This document shows, one piece after another, positions 1 to 8,781 of a stretch of 64,000 nt of DNA. Under the pieces are notes generated by a model. The model saw nothing but the letters and a program-made list of their open reading frames with translations, was not told the origin of the DNA and ran no database searches. The stretch comes from Saccharibacter sp. EH611 (GTDB lineage: Bacteria; Pseudomonadota; Alphaproteobacteria; Acetobacterales; Acetobacteraceae), in assembly GCF_009834765.1 (NCBI RefSeq), contig NZ_WVHP01000021.1, positions 1 through 64,000 of the forward strand. Direction: 5' to 3'. Positions within the stretch are counted from its first letter, which is position 1, and each line of letters starts with the position of its first letter. The position numbers were made by a program, and so were the translations under genes.

Positions 1-1449
1 CGACAACACCTATACGGGTGATACGAACATCAATCACGGGACGTTACAGCTTGGTGATGGTGGCACGACCGGCTCGATTGCGAGCAAGAACATCAACAAT
101 AACGGGACATTGTCGGTTAACCGTAGTGATGATGTGAAGCTTGATCAGCATATTTCTGGCACGGGCGGTCTGAACCAGGATGGTAGCGGCAAGACGACGC
201 TGACCAACGACAACACCTATACGGGTGATACGAACATCAATCACGGGACGTTACAGCTTGGTGATGGTGGCACGACCGGCTCGATTGCGAGCAAGAACAT
301 CAACAATAACGGGACATTGTCGGTTAACCGTAGTGATGATGTGAAGCTTGATCAGCATATTTCTGGCACGGGCGGTCTGAACCAGGATGGCACCGGCAAG
401 ACGACGCTGACCAACGATAACACCTATACGGGTGATACGAACATCAATCACGGGACGTTACAGCTTGGTGATGGTGGCACGACCGGCTCGATTGCGAGCA
501 AGAACATCAACAATAACGGGACATTGTCGGTTAACCGTAGTGATGATGTGAAGCTTGATCAGCATATTTCTGGCACGGGCGGTCTGAACCAGGATGGCAC
601 CGGCAAGACGACGCTGACCAACGATAACACCTATACGGGTGATACGAACATCAATCACGGGACGTTACAGCTTGGTGATGGTGGCACGACCGGTTCCATT
701 AAGAGCAAGAACATCAACAATAACGGAACGCTGACAGTTAACCGTAGCGATGATGTGAAGCTTGATCAGCATATTTCTGGCACGGGCGGTCTGAACCAGG
801 ATGGTAGCGGCAAGACGACGCTAACCAACGACAACACCTATACGGGTGATACGAACATCAATCACGGGACGTTACAGCTTGGTGATGGTGGTACGACCGG
901 CTCGATTGCGAGCAAGAACATCAACAATAACGGGACATTGTCGGTTAACCGTAGTGATGATGTGAAGCTTGATCAGCATATTTCTGGCACGGGCGGTCTG
1001 AACCAGGATGGTAGCGGCAAGACGACGCTGACCAACGACAACACCTATACGGGTGATACGAACATCAATCACGGGACGTTACAGCTTGGTGATGGTGGCA
1101 CGACCGGCTCGATTGCGAGCAAGAACATCAACAATAACGGGACATTGTCGGTTAACCGTAGTGATGATGTGAAGCTTGATCAGCATATTTCTGGCACGGG
1201 CGGTCTGAACCAGGATGGCACCGGCAAGACGACGCTAACCAACGACAACACCTATACGGGTGATACGAACATCAATCACGGGACGTTACAGCTTGGTGAT
1301 GGTGGTACGACCGGTTCCATTAAGAGCAAGAACATCAACAATAACGGGACATTGTCGGTTAACCGTAGTGATGATGTGAAGCTTGATCAGCATATCTCTG
1401 GCACGGGCGGTCTGAACCAGGATGGCACCGGCAAGACGACGCTGACCAA
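1..1449 (+). repeat. Seven tandem 207-bp coding repeats
   Basis: Copies begin at 1, 208, 415, 622, 829, 1036 and 1243, each 207 bp (69 codons). They differ at only a few positions. A diverged copy starts at 1450. Because 207 is a multiple of three, gain or loss of units keeps the reading frame. The array probably continues left of the window. Confidence 0.97.
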
Positions 1450-4400
1450 CGATAACAGCTATGCGGGCCCAACCAATGTGAATGCGGGAACCTTGCAGGT
1501 TGATGGGAATCAGAGTGGATCGCATGGTCTGACTTCCGTTGCTTCTGGTGCAACGCTGGCAGGAAATGGCACGATTGGTGGTGATGTTGCTGTGCATAAT
1601 GGTGGCACCCTCTCTCCCGGAGGGAGCTTAGATAGCGCAGGGAAGATGACGATTAATGGCGGGCTTTCGTTTGATCCAAATGCTCGGCAAGATTGGAATA
1701 TGGGCCAGGCCAGTAAGGAAGGCGGTCAATATAACGACTTCGTGAATGTTAAGGGTAACTTGCAGCTCGGTGGGACGATTAATATTTCCACAGCACGCGG
1801 CGGGCCAGACGTTCAAGACAACTCTCTAGGGGGCGGTGTTTATCGCATGTATTCCTACGGGGGTAAGCTTTCCGGTCAGGATAATCTGAACGGAGTAATG
1901 TCTAATGGTGTTCTTGATCCTCATTTAGGAATTCAGACATCAATTGATAAACAAGTGAACCTGATTTCCTCTCATGGTGGTGAGCTGAGCTTCTGGGATG
2001 GCAGCGATGTCGCACAGCATGGTGCTAATAACCGTGACGGGAATAGTTCCGTTGATGGCGGCGATGGTGTCTGGACGGCGATCAATGGGAGCGGGGATTA
2101 TAACTGGACGAACGCTAATGGATCGCGCAATGCACCGTGGGCATCAGGATCTATGGCCATTTTCCAAGGGAAAGCTGGTCATGTTACGGTAAAAGATCAG
2201 AATGTCAGAGGCCAAAATGCCCCTGTAATGCTCAGTGGTATGCAGTTTGCGAACCTTGATAATAAAAGTTACCTGATTTCAGGGGATGCGCTTCATGCGG
2301 CAACCGCAAACACGATTATTCGTGTTGGTGATGGCACGTCTGAAGGAACCGGTATCACAGCAGAAGTTGCTTCTGTTATTGATGATGGATCCGTTGCTGG
2401 TGGGACAGCATTAACAAAAACGGATTCCGGCACGTTAATCCTATCAGGTGATAACCAGTATCATGGCGATACCCGTATCAATGGTGGGACGTTACAGCTT
2501 GGTAATGGCGGCACAACAGGGTCGGTTGCCAGCAAGAACATCCTTGATAATGGTGATCTTGTGATTAACCACAGTAATGATGTGGCCTTAGCCCAGAAGA
2601 TTTCTGGCACGGGGATGTTCCATCAGATTGGTACGGGCAAAACGACGCTGCTCAATGACAACAGTTATACGGGCGATACAACGATTGATCATGGGACGTT
2701 ACAGCTCGGTAATGGTGGCACGACTGGGTCGATTGCGGGTCAGGCCATTGTTAACAACGGCGCTCTTGCGGTTAATCACAGCAATGACCTGACGTTAGGC
2801 CAGAGGATTTCTGGCTCTGGTGACTTCCATCAGGTTGGCACGGGCACAACGACGCTCACCAATGACAATACGTATCAAGGCGATACGACGATTGACCATG
2901 GCACGTTACAACTGGGGAATGGTGGCACGACCGGGTCGATTGCTAGCAAGAATATTCTCAATAATAGTGCTCTTGCGGTTAATCACAGCAATGACCTGAC
3001 GTTAGGCCAGAGGATTTCTGGTACAGGGTCGTTCCATCAGGTTGGCACAGGCAAAACAGTGTTGACCAATGACAATAGCTATACGGGCGATACAACGATT
3101 GATCACGGCACGCTGCAATTAGGCAATGGCGGGAAGACAGGATCGTTCGCTAGCAAGAAGATCGTCAATAATGGTGTGTTTGCAGTCAATCGTAGCAATG
3201 ACGTCGCGCTCAATCAGTTGATCTCTGGCACAGGGGCGTTCCATCAGGTTGGCACTGGTCAGACGACCTTAACCAATGACAATACGTATCAAGGCGATAC
3301 GACCATTGAGCATGGTGCTCTTCAGTTGGGCGACGGCGGTAGCACAGGGTCAATTGCCGGGCAACATATCGTCAATAATGGCACGCTTGCGGTTAATCAC
3401 AGCAATGATGTGACGGTAGGTCAGCAGGTTTCTGGCTCAGGTGACTTCCATCAGGCAGGTACTGGCAAAACAACTCTGACGAACGACAATAGCTATCAAG
3501 GAACGACCTTTGTTGATCAAGGGGCCTTGCAGTTTGGTGATGGCGGCACAACGGGTTCTGTCCAGTCAGGTGCGATTGTCAATAATGGTGTTCTTGCGGT
3601 TAATCGTAGCAATGATGCTGTCTTTGGCCAGAATATCTCAGGCACGGGTGCCTTCAGTCAGGATGGCACGGGCACGACGGTCTTAACCAACGATAACCAT
3701 TATCAGGGCGATACCACGATCAATCATGGCACGCTCCAGCTTGGTAATGGTGGGGAAACAGGATCTATTGCGAGCCAGAATATCGTCAATAACGGCACGC
3801 TTGCGGTCAATCATAGCAATGATGTGACGTTGGGGCAGCAGATTTCTGGCACGGGTGCTTTCCATCAAGATGGAACGGGCCGCACCATTCTGACCAACGA
3901 CAACACCTATACGGGTGATACCACGATTAATCATGGCACGCTCCAGCTTGGTAATGGTGGAGAAGCGGGCTCTGTTGCGAGTAAGAACATTATCAACAAT
4001 GGGGTGTTGTCTGTTAACCGCAGTGATGACGTGACATTAGGCCAGCAGATTTCTGGCTCTGGTGCCTTTCATCAAGATGGCCCGGGTATGACGATGATGG
4101 TGGCCGACAATACGTATAAAGGAGATACGACAGTTAATGGTGGGGTGTTGCAGCTCGGTGATGGAGGGACGACCGGAGCGGTTGAAAGTAAGAAAATCGT
4201 TAATAATGGTCAGCTGATTATTAATCATAGCGATAATGTGCAGTTTGACCATGTGATTTCAGGAAGTGGGGACTTTATTCAAGCAGGGTCGGGTCGGACG
4301 ATCCTGAAGGCGGATAATACTTACACGGGGGATACGATCGTCGAACCGGGATCATCATTAGAGATTGGGAATGGCGCGACGAATGGGTCTATCAGTGCGA

Positions 4401-6532
4401 GTAACTTAATTAATGACGGAACGCTCTATATCAATCGCAGTGATAGCGTGTTGATGGCTCAAACGATCTCAGGATCGGGAAATATCATTGCGAATGGTCA
4501 GGGCCACATGACCATGATGACGGAGAATAACACTTATACCGGTGACTTCCACTTGATGAGTGGGACGATTGTTGGGTCTCCACGTAGTTTTGGCACAGGT
4601 GCGGTTATTGATGATGCTATGCTCATTATGAACAAACCGGGTGTCATGAAAGATGAGCTACGTGGAACGGGGACTTTTGTTGCTGGAGGTGATGGTGTTC
4701 TGCATCTTCCAAGCAATCGTGATGATTCCCACTTTACCGGTCAGGTCTTGGTTCAGAAAGGCACAATGAAAGTTGATGGTAACTTCCAAAATGCCAAAAT
4801 GGATGTCACACAAGGGGCAACTCTTTCCGGAGGAGGTTCTGTCGGGCAGACCCACGTTGGCCAAGGGGGGACTTTGGCAGCAACGGTGGTGGATAAAAAG
4901 GACGATGTTCAGCTCGCGCAGCAGGCGGCACCATCTTTGATGCTGAGAAGTCTTTTTGTTGAGGAAGATGCAGCCCCTGTCGCACCTGTTGTGCAGAGTG
5001 CTCCGCAGGAAGAAAGTAGCCCTGTAGGGGTTCTGTCGGTGCATGGTGATCTAGGGATGGATCATGATTCTCATCTTGTGGCCCAAGGAACGACGACGGC
5101 AACAGGCCAAACGATGGAGGTCAATGGACGGTCATATCAACAATTGCAAAGCAGTCTGATCAAGGTAATTGGCACGGCGGCACTCAAGGGGGGGACAGTT
5201 GATTTCAATGTTCCTGAAGGAACGAAGATCTCAGCGCGTCAGGGCTATACTCTGCTGACAGCTAGCAAGGGCGTCACGGGACATTATGATGGGCTCAATA
5301 CGAACCTTTTGGGCACGTCTGCCTTCTTGTCGCCGCAGCTCGCTTATGCTGCTGATGATGTGGACGTGATCATGAAAAACAATGGCACGAGCTTTGCGAG
5401 CATCGCACAAACAGCACAACAGGCGATGATCGGCAATGCCTTGCAGCATATGCCAGAAAACAGCCAGCTTGTGCAGGAAATGGAGGCTCTCAATGCGGCT
5501 GATGCCCGCCATGCGATGAAGTCTTTATCCGGTGAGGTTCATGCTTCTGCACGGACGGCCTTGATCCAAGACAGCTATTATGCGCGTCAGGCTGTTCTTG
5601 ACCGCCTTGATAGTGCTGATTGCGATGGCAGCCCAACGAGTGGTGGCATGGGTGTGGCTGACCTGAAGACGGGTCGCAAAGTGAATGCTTGCTTGTCGAA
5701 CCGTCCAGTTCTTTGGGGCCAGTCTTATGGAAGTCTGGGTAATAATGGTGGTAATGGCGGAGCAAGCGCTATGCACCATTCCACCACAGGTTTCGTGATG
5801 GGGGCTGATGCACCAGTATTTGCAACGTGGCGTGTTGGTGGTTTGGTCAGCTATGGGCGTTCAATGTTCAACCTGAAAGGGGATTCGAATTCCTCTGGCC
5901 ATAGCAATAACATTACGATTGGTGGTTATGCGGGTAATCATTGGGGCAACCTCCATCTCCGTCTAGGCGCAGCTTATACGTGGAACATTATGAATACCCG
6001 TCGTTCTGTCGCGGTTGGGGCTTATAATGGTCGTATGACGAGCGGCTATCTCGGGGGAACAGCGCAAGCTTTTGCTGAGCTTGGTTATAAATTCCACATG
6101 CGTCATGCGGTGATTGAGCCTTTCGCCAATGTGGCCTACGTTAATCTCCATATGAATGGTTATCATGAGCACGGGGGTGATGCGGCATTGCGTGGTCATG
6201 GGATGGATACAGGCGTCACATTCTCTACCTTCGGTATGCGTGCTTCAACCTCCTTTATGGTGGGGAAAACAGTGATTACGCCACAGGCCATGTTTGCTTA
6301 TCGTCATAGCTTTGGTCTGAGGACACCATCGGCACGTGCGATGTTTGCAGGAGCGAGTGCTGGCTCTATCGAGACGGTTGGTGCGCCATTGTCGAGTAAT
6401 TCCGCTGTGTTGAAACTGGGGATGACGGCGAAATTAACGAACCGTATTGACGTGGGTGTGTCTTACATCGGTCAGTATGGAACACACTCCGTGGATAGTG
6501 GGGCAGAAGGACATGTGCGTTTGGCCTTCTAA
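2..6532 (+). CDS. Autotransporter adhesin with tandem passenger repeats (5' end outside window)
   Basis: The frame is open to the left edge, so the N-terminus and signal peptide are not visible; 2176 residues remain. The passenger begins with seven near-identical 69-residue units (bases 1-1449). A unique segment follows (about 1450-2430). A second block of about eleven diverged copies of the same unit runs to about 4530. The units carry motifs such as NTYTGDT, GTLQLGDGG and ISGTG, typical of the PATR/autotransporter-associated beta-strand repeat, which builds a beta-helix. The last ~290 residues look like an outer-membrane autotransporter beta-barrel (alternating aromatic and glycine-rich strands) and end in phenylalanine, as these barrels do. 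The expected role is a surface adhesin exported through its own barrel (type V secretion). Ligand and cleavage are unknown. A strong hairpin follows the stop codon. Confidence 0.88.
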   Translation, partial: DNTYTGDTNINHGTLQLGDGGTTGSIASKNINNNGTLSVNRSDDVKLDQHISGTGGLNQDGSGKTTLTNDNTYTGDTNINHGTLQLGDGGTTGSIASKNINNNGTLSVNRSDDVKLDQHISGTGGLNQDGTGKTTLTNDNTYTGDTNINHGTLQLGDGGTTGSIASKNINNNGTLSVNRSDDVKLDQHISGTGGLNQDGTGKTTLTNDNTYTGDTNINHGTLQLGDGGTTGSIKSKNINNNGTLTVNRSDDVKLDQHISGTGGLNQDGSGKTTLTNDNTYTGDTNINHGTLQLGDGGTTGSIASKNINNNGTLSVNRSDDVKLDQHISGTGGLNQDGSGKTTLTNDNTYTGDTNINHGTLQLGDGGTTGSIASKNINNNGTLSVNRSDDVKLDQHISGTGGLNQDGTGKTTLTNDNTYTGDTNINHGTLQLGDGGTTGSIKSKNINNNGTLSVNRSDDVKLDQHISGTGGLNQDGTGKTTLTNDNSYAGPTNVNAGTLQVDGNQSGSHGLTSVASGATLAGNGTIGGDVAVHNGGTLSPGGSLDSAGKMTINGGLSFDPNARQDWNMGQASKEGGQYNDFVNVKGNLQLGGTINISTARGGPDVQDNSLGGGVYRMYSYGGKLSGQDNLNGVMSNGVLDPHLGIQTSIDKQVNLISSHGGELSFWDGSDVAQHGANNRDGNSSVDGGDGVWTAINGSGDYNWTNANGSRNAPWASGSMAIFQGKAGHVTVKDQNVRGQNAPVMLSGMQFANLDNKSYLISGDALHAATANTIIRVGDGTSEGTGITAEVASVIDDGSVAGGTALTKTDSGTLILSGDNQYHGDTRINGGTLQLGNGGTTGSVASKNILDNGDLVINHSNDVALAQKISGTGMFHQIGTGKTTLLNDNSYTGDTTIDHGTLQLGNGGTTGSIAGQAIVNNGALAVNHSNDLTLGQRISGSGDFHQVGTGTTTLTNDNTYQGDTTIDHGTLQLGNGGTTGSIASKNILNNSALAVNHSNDLTLGQRISGTGSFHQVGTGKTVLTNDNSYTGDTTIDHGTLQLGNGGKTGSFASKKIVNNGVFAVNRSNDVALNQLISGTGAFHQVGTGQTTLTNDNTYQGDTTIEHGALQLGDGGSTGSIAGQHIVNNGTLAVNHSNDVTVGQQVSGSGDFHQAGTGKTTLTNDNSYQGTTFVDQGALQFGDGGTTGSVQSGAIVNNGVLAVNRSNDAVFGQNISGTGAFSQDGTGTTVLTNDNHYQGDTTINHGTLQLGNGGETGSIASQNIVNNGTLAVNHSNDVTLGQQISGTGAFHQDGTGRTILTNDNTYTGDTTINHGTLQLGNGGEAGSVASKNIINNGVLSVNRSDDVTLGQQISGSGAFHQDGPGMTMMVADNTYKGDTTVNGGVLQLGDGGTTGAVESKKIVNNGQLIINHSDNVQFDHVISGSGDFIQAGSGRTILKADNTYTGDTIVEPGSSLEIGNGATNGSISASNLINDGTLYINRSDSVLMAQTISGSGNIIANGQGHMTMMTENNTYTGDFHLMSGTIVGSPRSFGTGAVIDDAMLIMNKPGVMKDELRGTGTFVAGGDGVLHLPSNRDDSHFTGQVLVQKGTMKVDGNFQNAKMDVTQGATLSGGGSVGQTHVGQGGTLAATVVDKKDDVQLAQQAAPSLMLRSLFVEEDAAPVAPVVQSAPQEESSPVGVLSVHGDLGMDHDSHLVAQGTTTATGQTMEVNGRSYQQLQSSLIKVIGTAALKGGTVDFNVPEGTKISARQGYTLLTASKGVTGHYDGLNTNLLGTSAFLSPQLAYAADDVDVIMKNNGTSFASIAQTAQQAMIGNALQHMPENSQLVQEMEALNAADARHAMKSLSGEVHASARTALIQDSYYARQAVLDRLDSADCDGSPTSGGMGVADLKTGRKVNACLSNRPVLWGQSYGSLGNNGGNGGASAMHHSTTGFVMGADAPVFATWRVGGLVSYGRSMFNLKGDSNSSGHSNNITIGGYAGNHWGNLHLRLGAAYTWNIMNTRRSVAVGAYNGRMTSGYLGGTAQAFAELGYKFHMRHAVIEPFANVAYVNLHMNGYHEHGGDAALRGHGMDTGVTFSTFGMRASTSFMVGKTVITPQAMFAYRHSFGLRTPSARAMFAGASAGSIETVGAPLSSNSAVLKLGMTAKLTNRIDVGVSYIGQYGTHSVDSGAEGHVRLAF
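2440..4530 (+). repeat. Degenerate block of about eleven copies of the same ~69-residue unit
   Basis: In translation, the D-N-x-Y-x-G-D / GTLQLG / NNG / VNHSNDV / ISGTG pattern recurs about every 68-69 residues. There are many substitutions between copies, in contrast to the near-identical array upstream. This suggests an older, diversified block of the same passenger repeat. Confidence 0.85.
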
Positions 6533-6565
6533 GGCGCTCCGCTAGGCGGGATAGATCGTACAAAA

Positions 6566-6600
6566 TAATGGCGTTCCATAGATATGATGGAACGCCATTA
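6566..6600. terminator. Strong hairpin between convergent genes
   Basis: A perfect 14-bp stem (6566-6579 with 6587-6600) has a 7-base loop. It lies between the adhesin stop and the end of the oppositely oriented lipoprotein operon. There is no long T tract on either side, but position and symmetry fit a bidirectional terminator. Confidence 0.75.
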
Positions 6601-6625
6601 CTATATCAAACGGTATGAAAGAGCC

Positions 6626-7324
6626 TCACTTGTGAGGCTGGGTGCTTTTATCAAGCTGGCCGCGTGCTGCTGTGTAAGCAGGAGAGCGAGGGCCCGGTAG
6701 AATGCCGTTTATGGAAGAAGGAGACAAAAGATATTCAGAGGCTTCTCCTGCAACCTCATGGGCATAGTCGAGTTGGGAATTCATGATCTGCCCAACTGCG
6801 GCTGTTATAAGAGAACCCAGAGGGCTTGAGCTGCTATTATCATTTGTGTTGTGGCGACTAATGGCGGAACCTTCCCAAATGGACAGACCATTGCGGAGGT
6901 CAATAAGGCGCGCTTTGATGCTTACGGTCGTGACGCTATTAAAAACCTGATAGGAATTCCCGTAGCGTTCCACCGTCAGATAAAGCCCCGTATCTGCTCC
7001 GAAGATTTCATGCAGTTTAGTCGGTGGAATGTTTTGAGCATCTTCCGATGTCATAACGCCACTGCTGCGGAATGTTTCATTCGTGAGGGCGACAGGCAAC
7101 ACGTAATATCCCGCTTCACCCAATGGGTGCGTGACTTGGGAGAGAACACTGTTAGATGCTTGAATATCCACGCTATGATTGATGGGCGGTAAGACCAATA
7201 TGGAGGCCGGATTGCTCGCGCGAAAGGCTGTATAATCATAGGGTACGCTTTTATGAGCGCAGCCGGATAACAGTACGGTCATACTGACAGCAGAAAGAAG
7301 CGTTTTAAAAGACGTGATACGCAT
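6626..7324 (-). CDS. DUF799/GNA1162-family lipoprotein
   Basis: The protein has 232 residues with a type II signal peptide; the lipobox LLSGC places the lipidated Cys at residue 22. The body (IxVLPPxN motif near residue 45, then FGADTGLYLTVERYG) matches my recollection of the DUF799 family, which includes the Neisseria antigen GNA1162, a periplasm-facing outer-membrane lipoprotein. It is the last gene of a three-gene minus-strand operon, starting 6 bases after the DUF4810 gene ends. In other Proteobacteria this trio (CsgG-like, DUF4810, DUF799) also occurs as a unit. A joint envelope role is inferred; the molecular function is unknown. Confidence 0.8.
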   Translation of the reverse strand: MRITSFKTLLSAVSMTVLLSGCAHKSVPYDYTAFRASNPASILVLPPINHSVDIQASNSVLSQVTHPLGEAGYYVLPVALTNETFRSSGVMTSEDAQNIPPTKLHEIFGADTGLYLTVERYGNSYQVFNSVTTVSIKARLIDLRNGLSIWEGSAISRHNTNDNSSSSPLGSLITAAVGQIMNSQLDYAHEVAGEASEYLLSPSSINGILPGPRSPAYTAARGQLDKSTQPHK

Positions 7325-7330
7325 GAGATG

Positions 7331-7762
7331 TTAGCTCCGGGCTGCCGTGTTGGAAGAAGATGATGGTGCAGGAGCTGTCGGAGCAGGGGCGGCGTTTTCG
7401 CCGGTCATTGTATGGAGCAGCCTGTCCATATAAGGCGTGCTTTCGGGGAAGAGTGATTTTTCTTTCTCAAAAGCATCGCGGGCTTGGTTAGCTCTACCAA
7501 CTTGAGCGTAAAGATAGCCCAATTCAGCGTAGTAACCCGGTGCTGGAATACGATTTTTGCTTTGTGCTTGTGCGATCCCGCGTTCAAGTACAGCGATGCC
7601 TGCTGCAGGGTCTGCCTTTTGGCTTAGTGTGTTGTACACTTGATCCTGATAGCCTTTCCAATAGTAAAGCGGTGGCCGGTGGGAAGAGCAGGCGCTTAAA
7701 GCAGGGGCGAGTAGAAGTGTGACTGTGGCGAGCCCTGTCCGCCATGGGGAGAGAGGAAACAT
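7331..7762 (-). CDS. DUF4810-family lipoprotein
   Basis: The protein has 143 residues with a lipoprotein signal peptide (hydrophobic stretch at 10-22, lipidated Cys near residue 25 in ALSAC). The YYWKGYQDQVYN motif after the Cys and the helical TPR-like middle (AELGYLYAQVGRANQARDAFEKE) are typical of DUF4810. The C-terminus is a low-complexity Pro/Ala/Ser tail. It lies between the CsgG-like gene (15-base gap upstream) and the DUF799 gene (6-base gap), so the three are probably co-transcribed and may form one outer-membrane complex. Confidence 0.8.
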   Translation of the reverse strand: MFPLSPWRTGLATVTLLLAPALSACSSHRPPLYYWKGYQDQVYNTLSQKADPAAGIAVLERGIAQAQSKNRIPAPGYYAELGYLYAQVGRANQARDAFEKEKSLFPESTPYMDRLLHTMTGENAAPAPTAPAPSSSSNTAARS

Positions 7763-7777
7763 CTATGGGAGATACCT

Positions 7778-8452
7778 TTATTTAGAAGGGAAAGGCCATG
7801 CGCCATGGTCAAGAGCTTCAACCAAACGGTTGACGGCCTCACGGATGGCAAGATCAAGCACTTTGTCGTTCAAGGTAGAATCATAGCTCGAAGAGCCACC
7901 GAATCCGACAATTTCACGGTTGGAAAGCTGGTAATCGCCTGCTCCCTGAACCGTGTACACTACCTCAGAGGTATCAACATTGACGATATTGAGGGCAACT
8001 TTAGCGTAAGCGATCTGCTTACGTCCTTGTCCCAACATACCAAATAACGCTTGGTCGCCTGTTTCTTTACGACCGAATTCTGTCACGTCACCTGTTACGA
8101 GGAAGCGAGCGCCTTTGATATGGAGTTGCGTGCCGGAGAAGTGCCCTTCTTGGGCCATAGCATCAAGATTGCTGCGATCCATCAAATTGAAATGATTAGA
8201 TTCTTGTAAATGGCTTGCGAGGATCGTTTTCGCTTGATTCCCGAGATAGTCCGTTCCGCTAGAGAATAATCCATTCATGTAATGAGAACGGTTTTGGAAT
8301 TGTCCAATGGCAATAGCTGGGCGAGGGCCTTGATAGGGTTGGTTAGTGGACGTGACATGCTCCACCGGAAGTGTGTGCGATGATTCTGTTGCACAACCAG
8401 CTGTTAATGCCATAGAGGCGAGTAAAATATAGCCAAAAGAGGAGGTCTTCAT
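7778..8452 (-). CDS. CsgG-family outer-membrane lipoprotein
   Basis: The protein has 224 residues with the lipobox TAGC and lipidated Cys at residue 20. It has CsgG-family features: IAIGQFQNRS near residue 50, a LMDRSNLDAMAQE segment near residue 90, LVTGDVTEFG, and a final region with NDKVLDLAIREAVNRLVE. CsgG of the curli system forms a secretion pore. This protein is shorter, and no csgA, csgB, csgE or csgF is nearby, so curli export is unlikely. It is the first gene of the operon with DUF4810 and DUF799; a GGAAG stands about 10 bases before the ATG. Confidence 0.82.
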   Translation of the reverse strand: MKTSSFGYILLASMALTAGCATESSHTLPVEHVTSTNQPYQGPRPAIAIGQFQNRSHYMNGLFSSGTDYLGNQAKTILASHLQESNHFNLMDRSNLDAMAQEGHFSGTQLHIKGARFLVTGDVTEFGRKETGDQALFGMLGQGRKQIAYAKVALNIVNVDTSEVVYTVQGAGDYQLSNREIVGFGGSSSYDSTLNDKVLDLAIREAVNRLVEALDHGAWPFPSK

Positions 8453-8781
8453 TGCATTTATTCTTCCATTGTGAGCTATCTATTTGAGTATATAAATTTT
8501 TCTTGCGATGAGGAAATGAAATGTTTATTAATTATTAAGTGTGCTATAAATACCACATACTGAACGCTTGTAATCGGCAATAATAGGTAAGAGAATAAGA
8601 GATCGTGAGTGGGGAAAGGTCTGGGAAACAGGTTGATCTTTCATTTTTGATTAAGAAGTAAAAATAGGGTATATTGTCTCAATCGCCACTATTCTAGTGT
8701 TAAGTTGATTCTACTCAAACGCTATTGTTATCTGGCGATTTATAAAGAATGGGGGATGGCACCCCTCGTAGGAGAGCAGTT
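8453..8781. promoter_or_regulatory. 329-bp AT-rich divergent intergenic region
   Basis: It separates the lipoprotein operon (minus) from the response regulator (plus) and must hold both promoters. I see no gene. It contains an 8-bp perfect inverted repeat, AATCGCCA at 8681-8688 and TGGCGATT at 8733-8740, separated by 44 bases, just upstream of the regulator. This could be an operator. No confident -35/-10 pair could be assigned by eye. Confidence 0.4.

Noticed and set aside
1-1449. Regular direct repeats resembling an array such as CRISPR
   Set aside because: The whole 207-bp unit is coding and nearly identical; there are no short repeats with unique spacers.
44-1597. Repeated 66-residue minus-strand ORFs in the adhesin array
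   Set aside because: They are antisense shadows of the same 207-bp coding repeat and recur at exactly its period.
6851-7192. Plus-strand ORF opposite the DUF799 lipoprotein
   Set aside because: It is antisense to a gene with a clear lipobox and family match, and has no recognisable protein character.
7778-8452. Curli secretion system
   Set aside because: Only a CsgG-family protein is present; no curlin or accessory genes are adjacent, and its partners are DUF4810 and DUF799.
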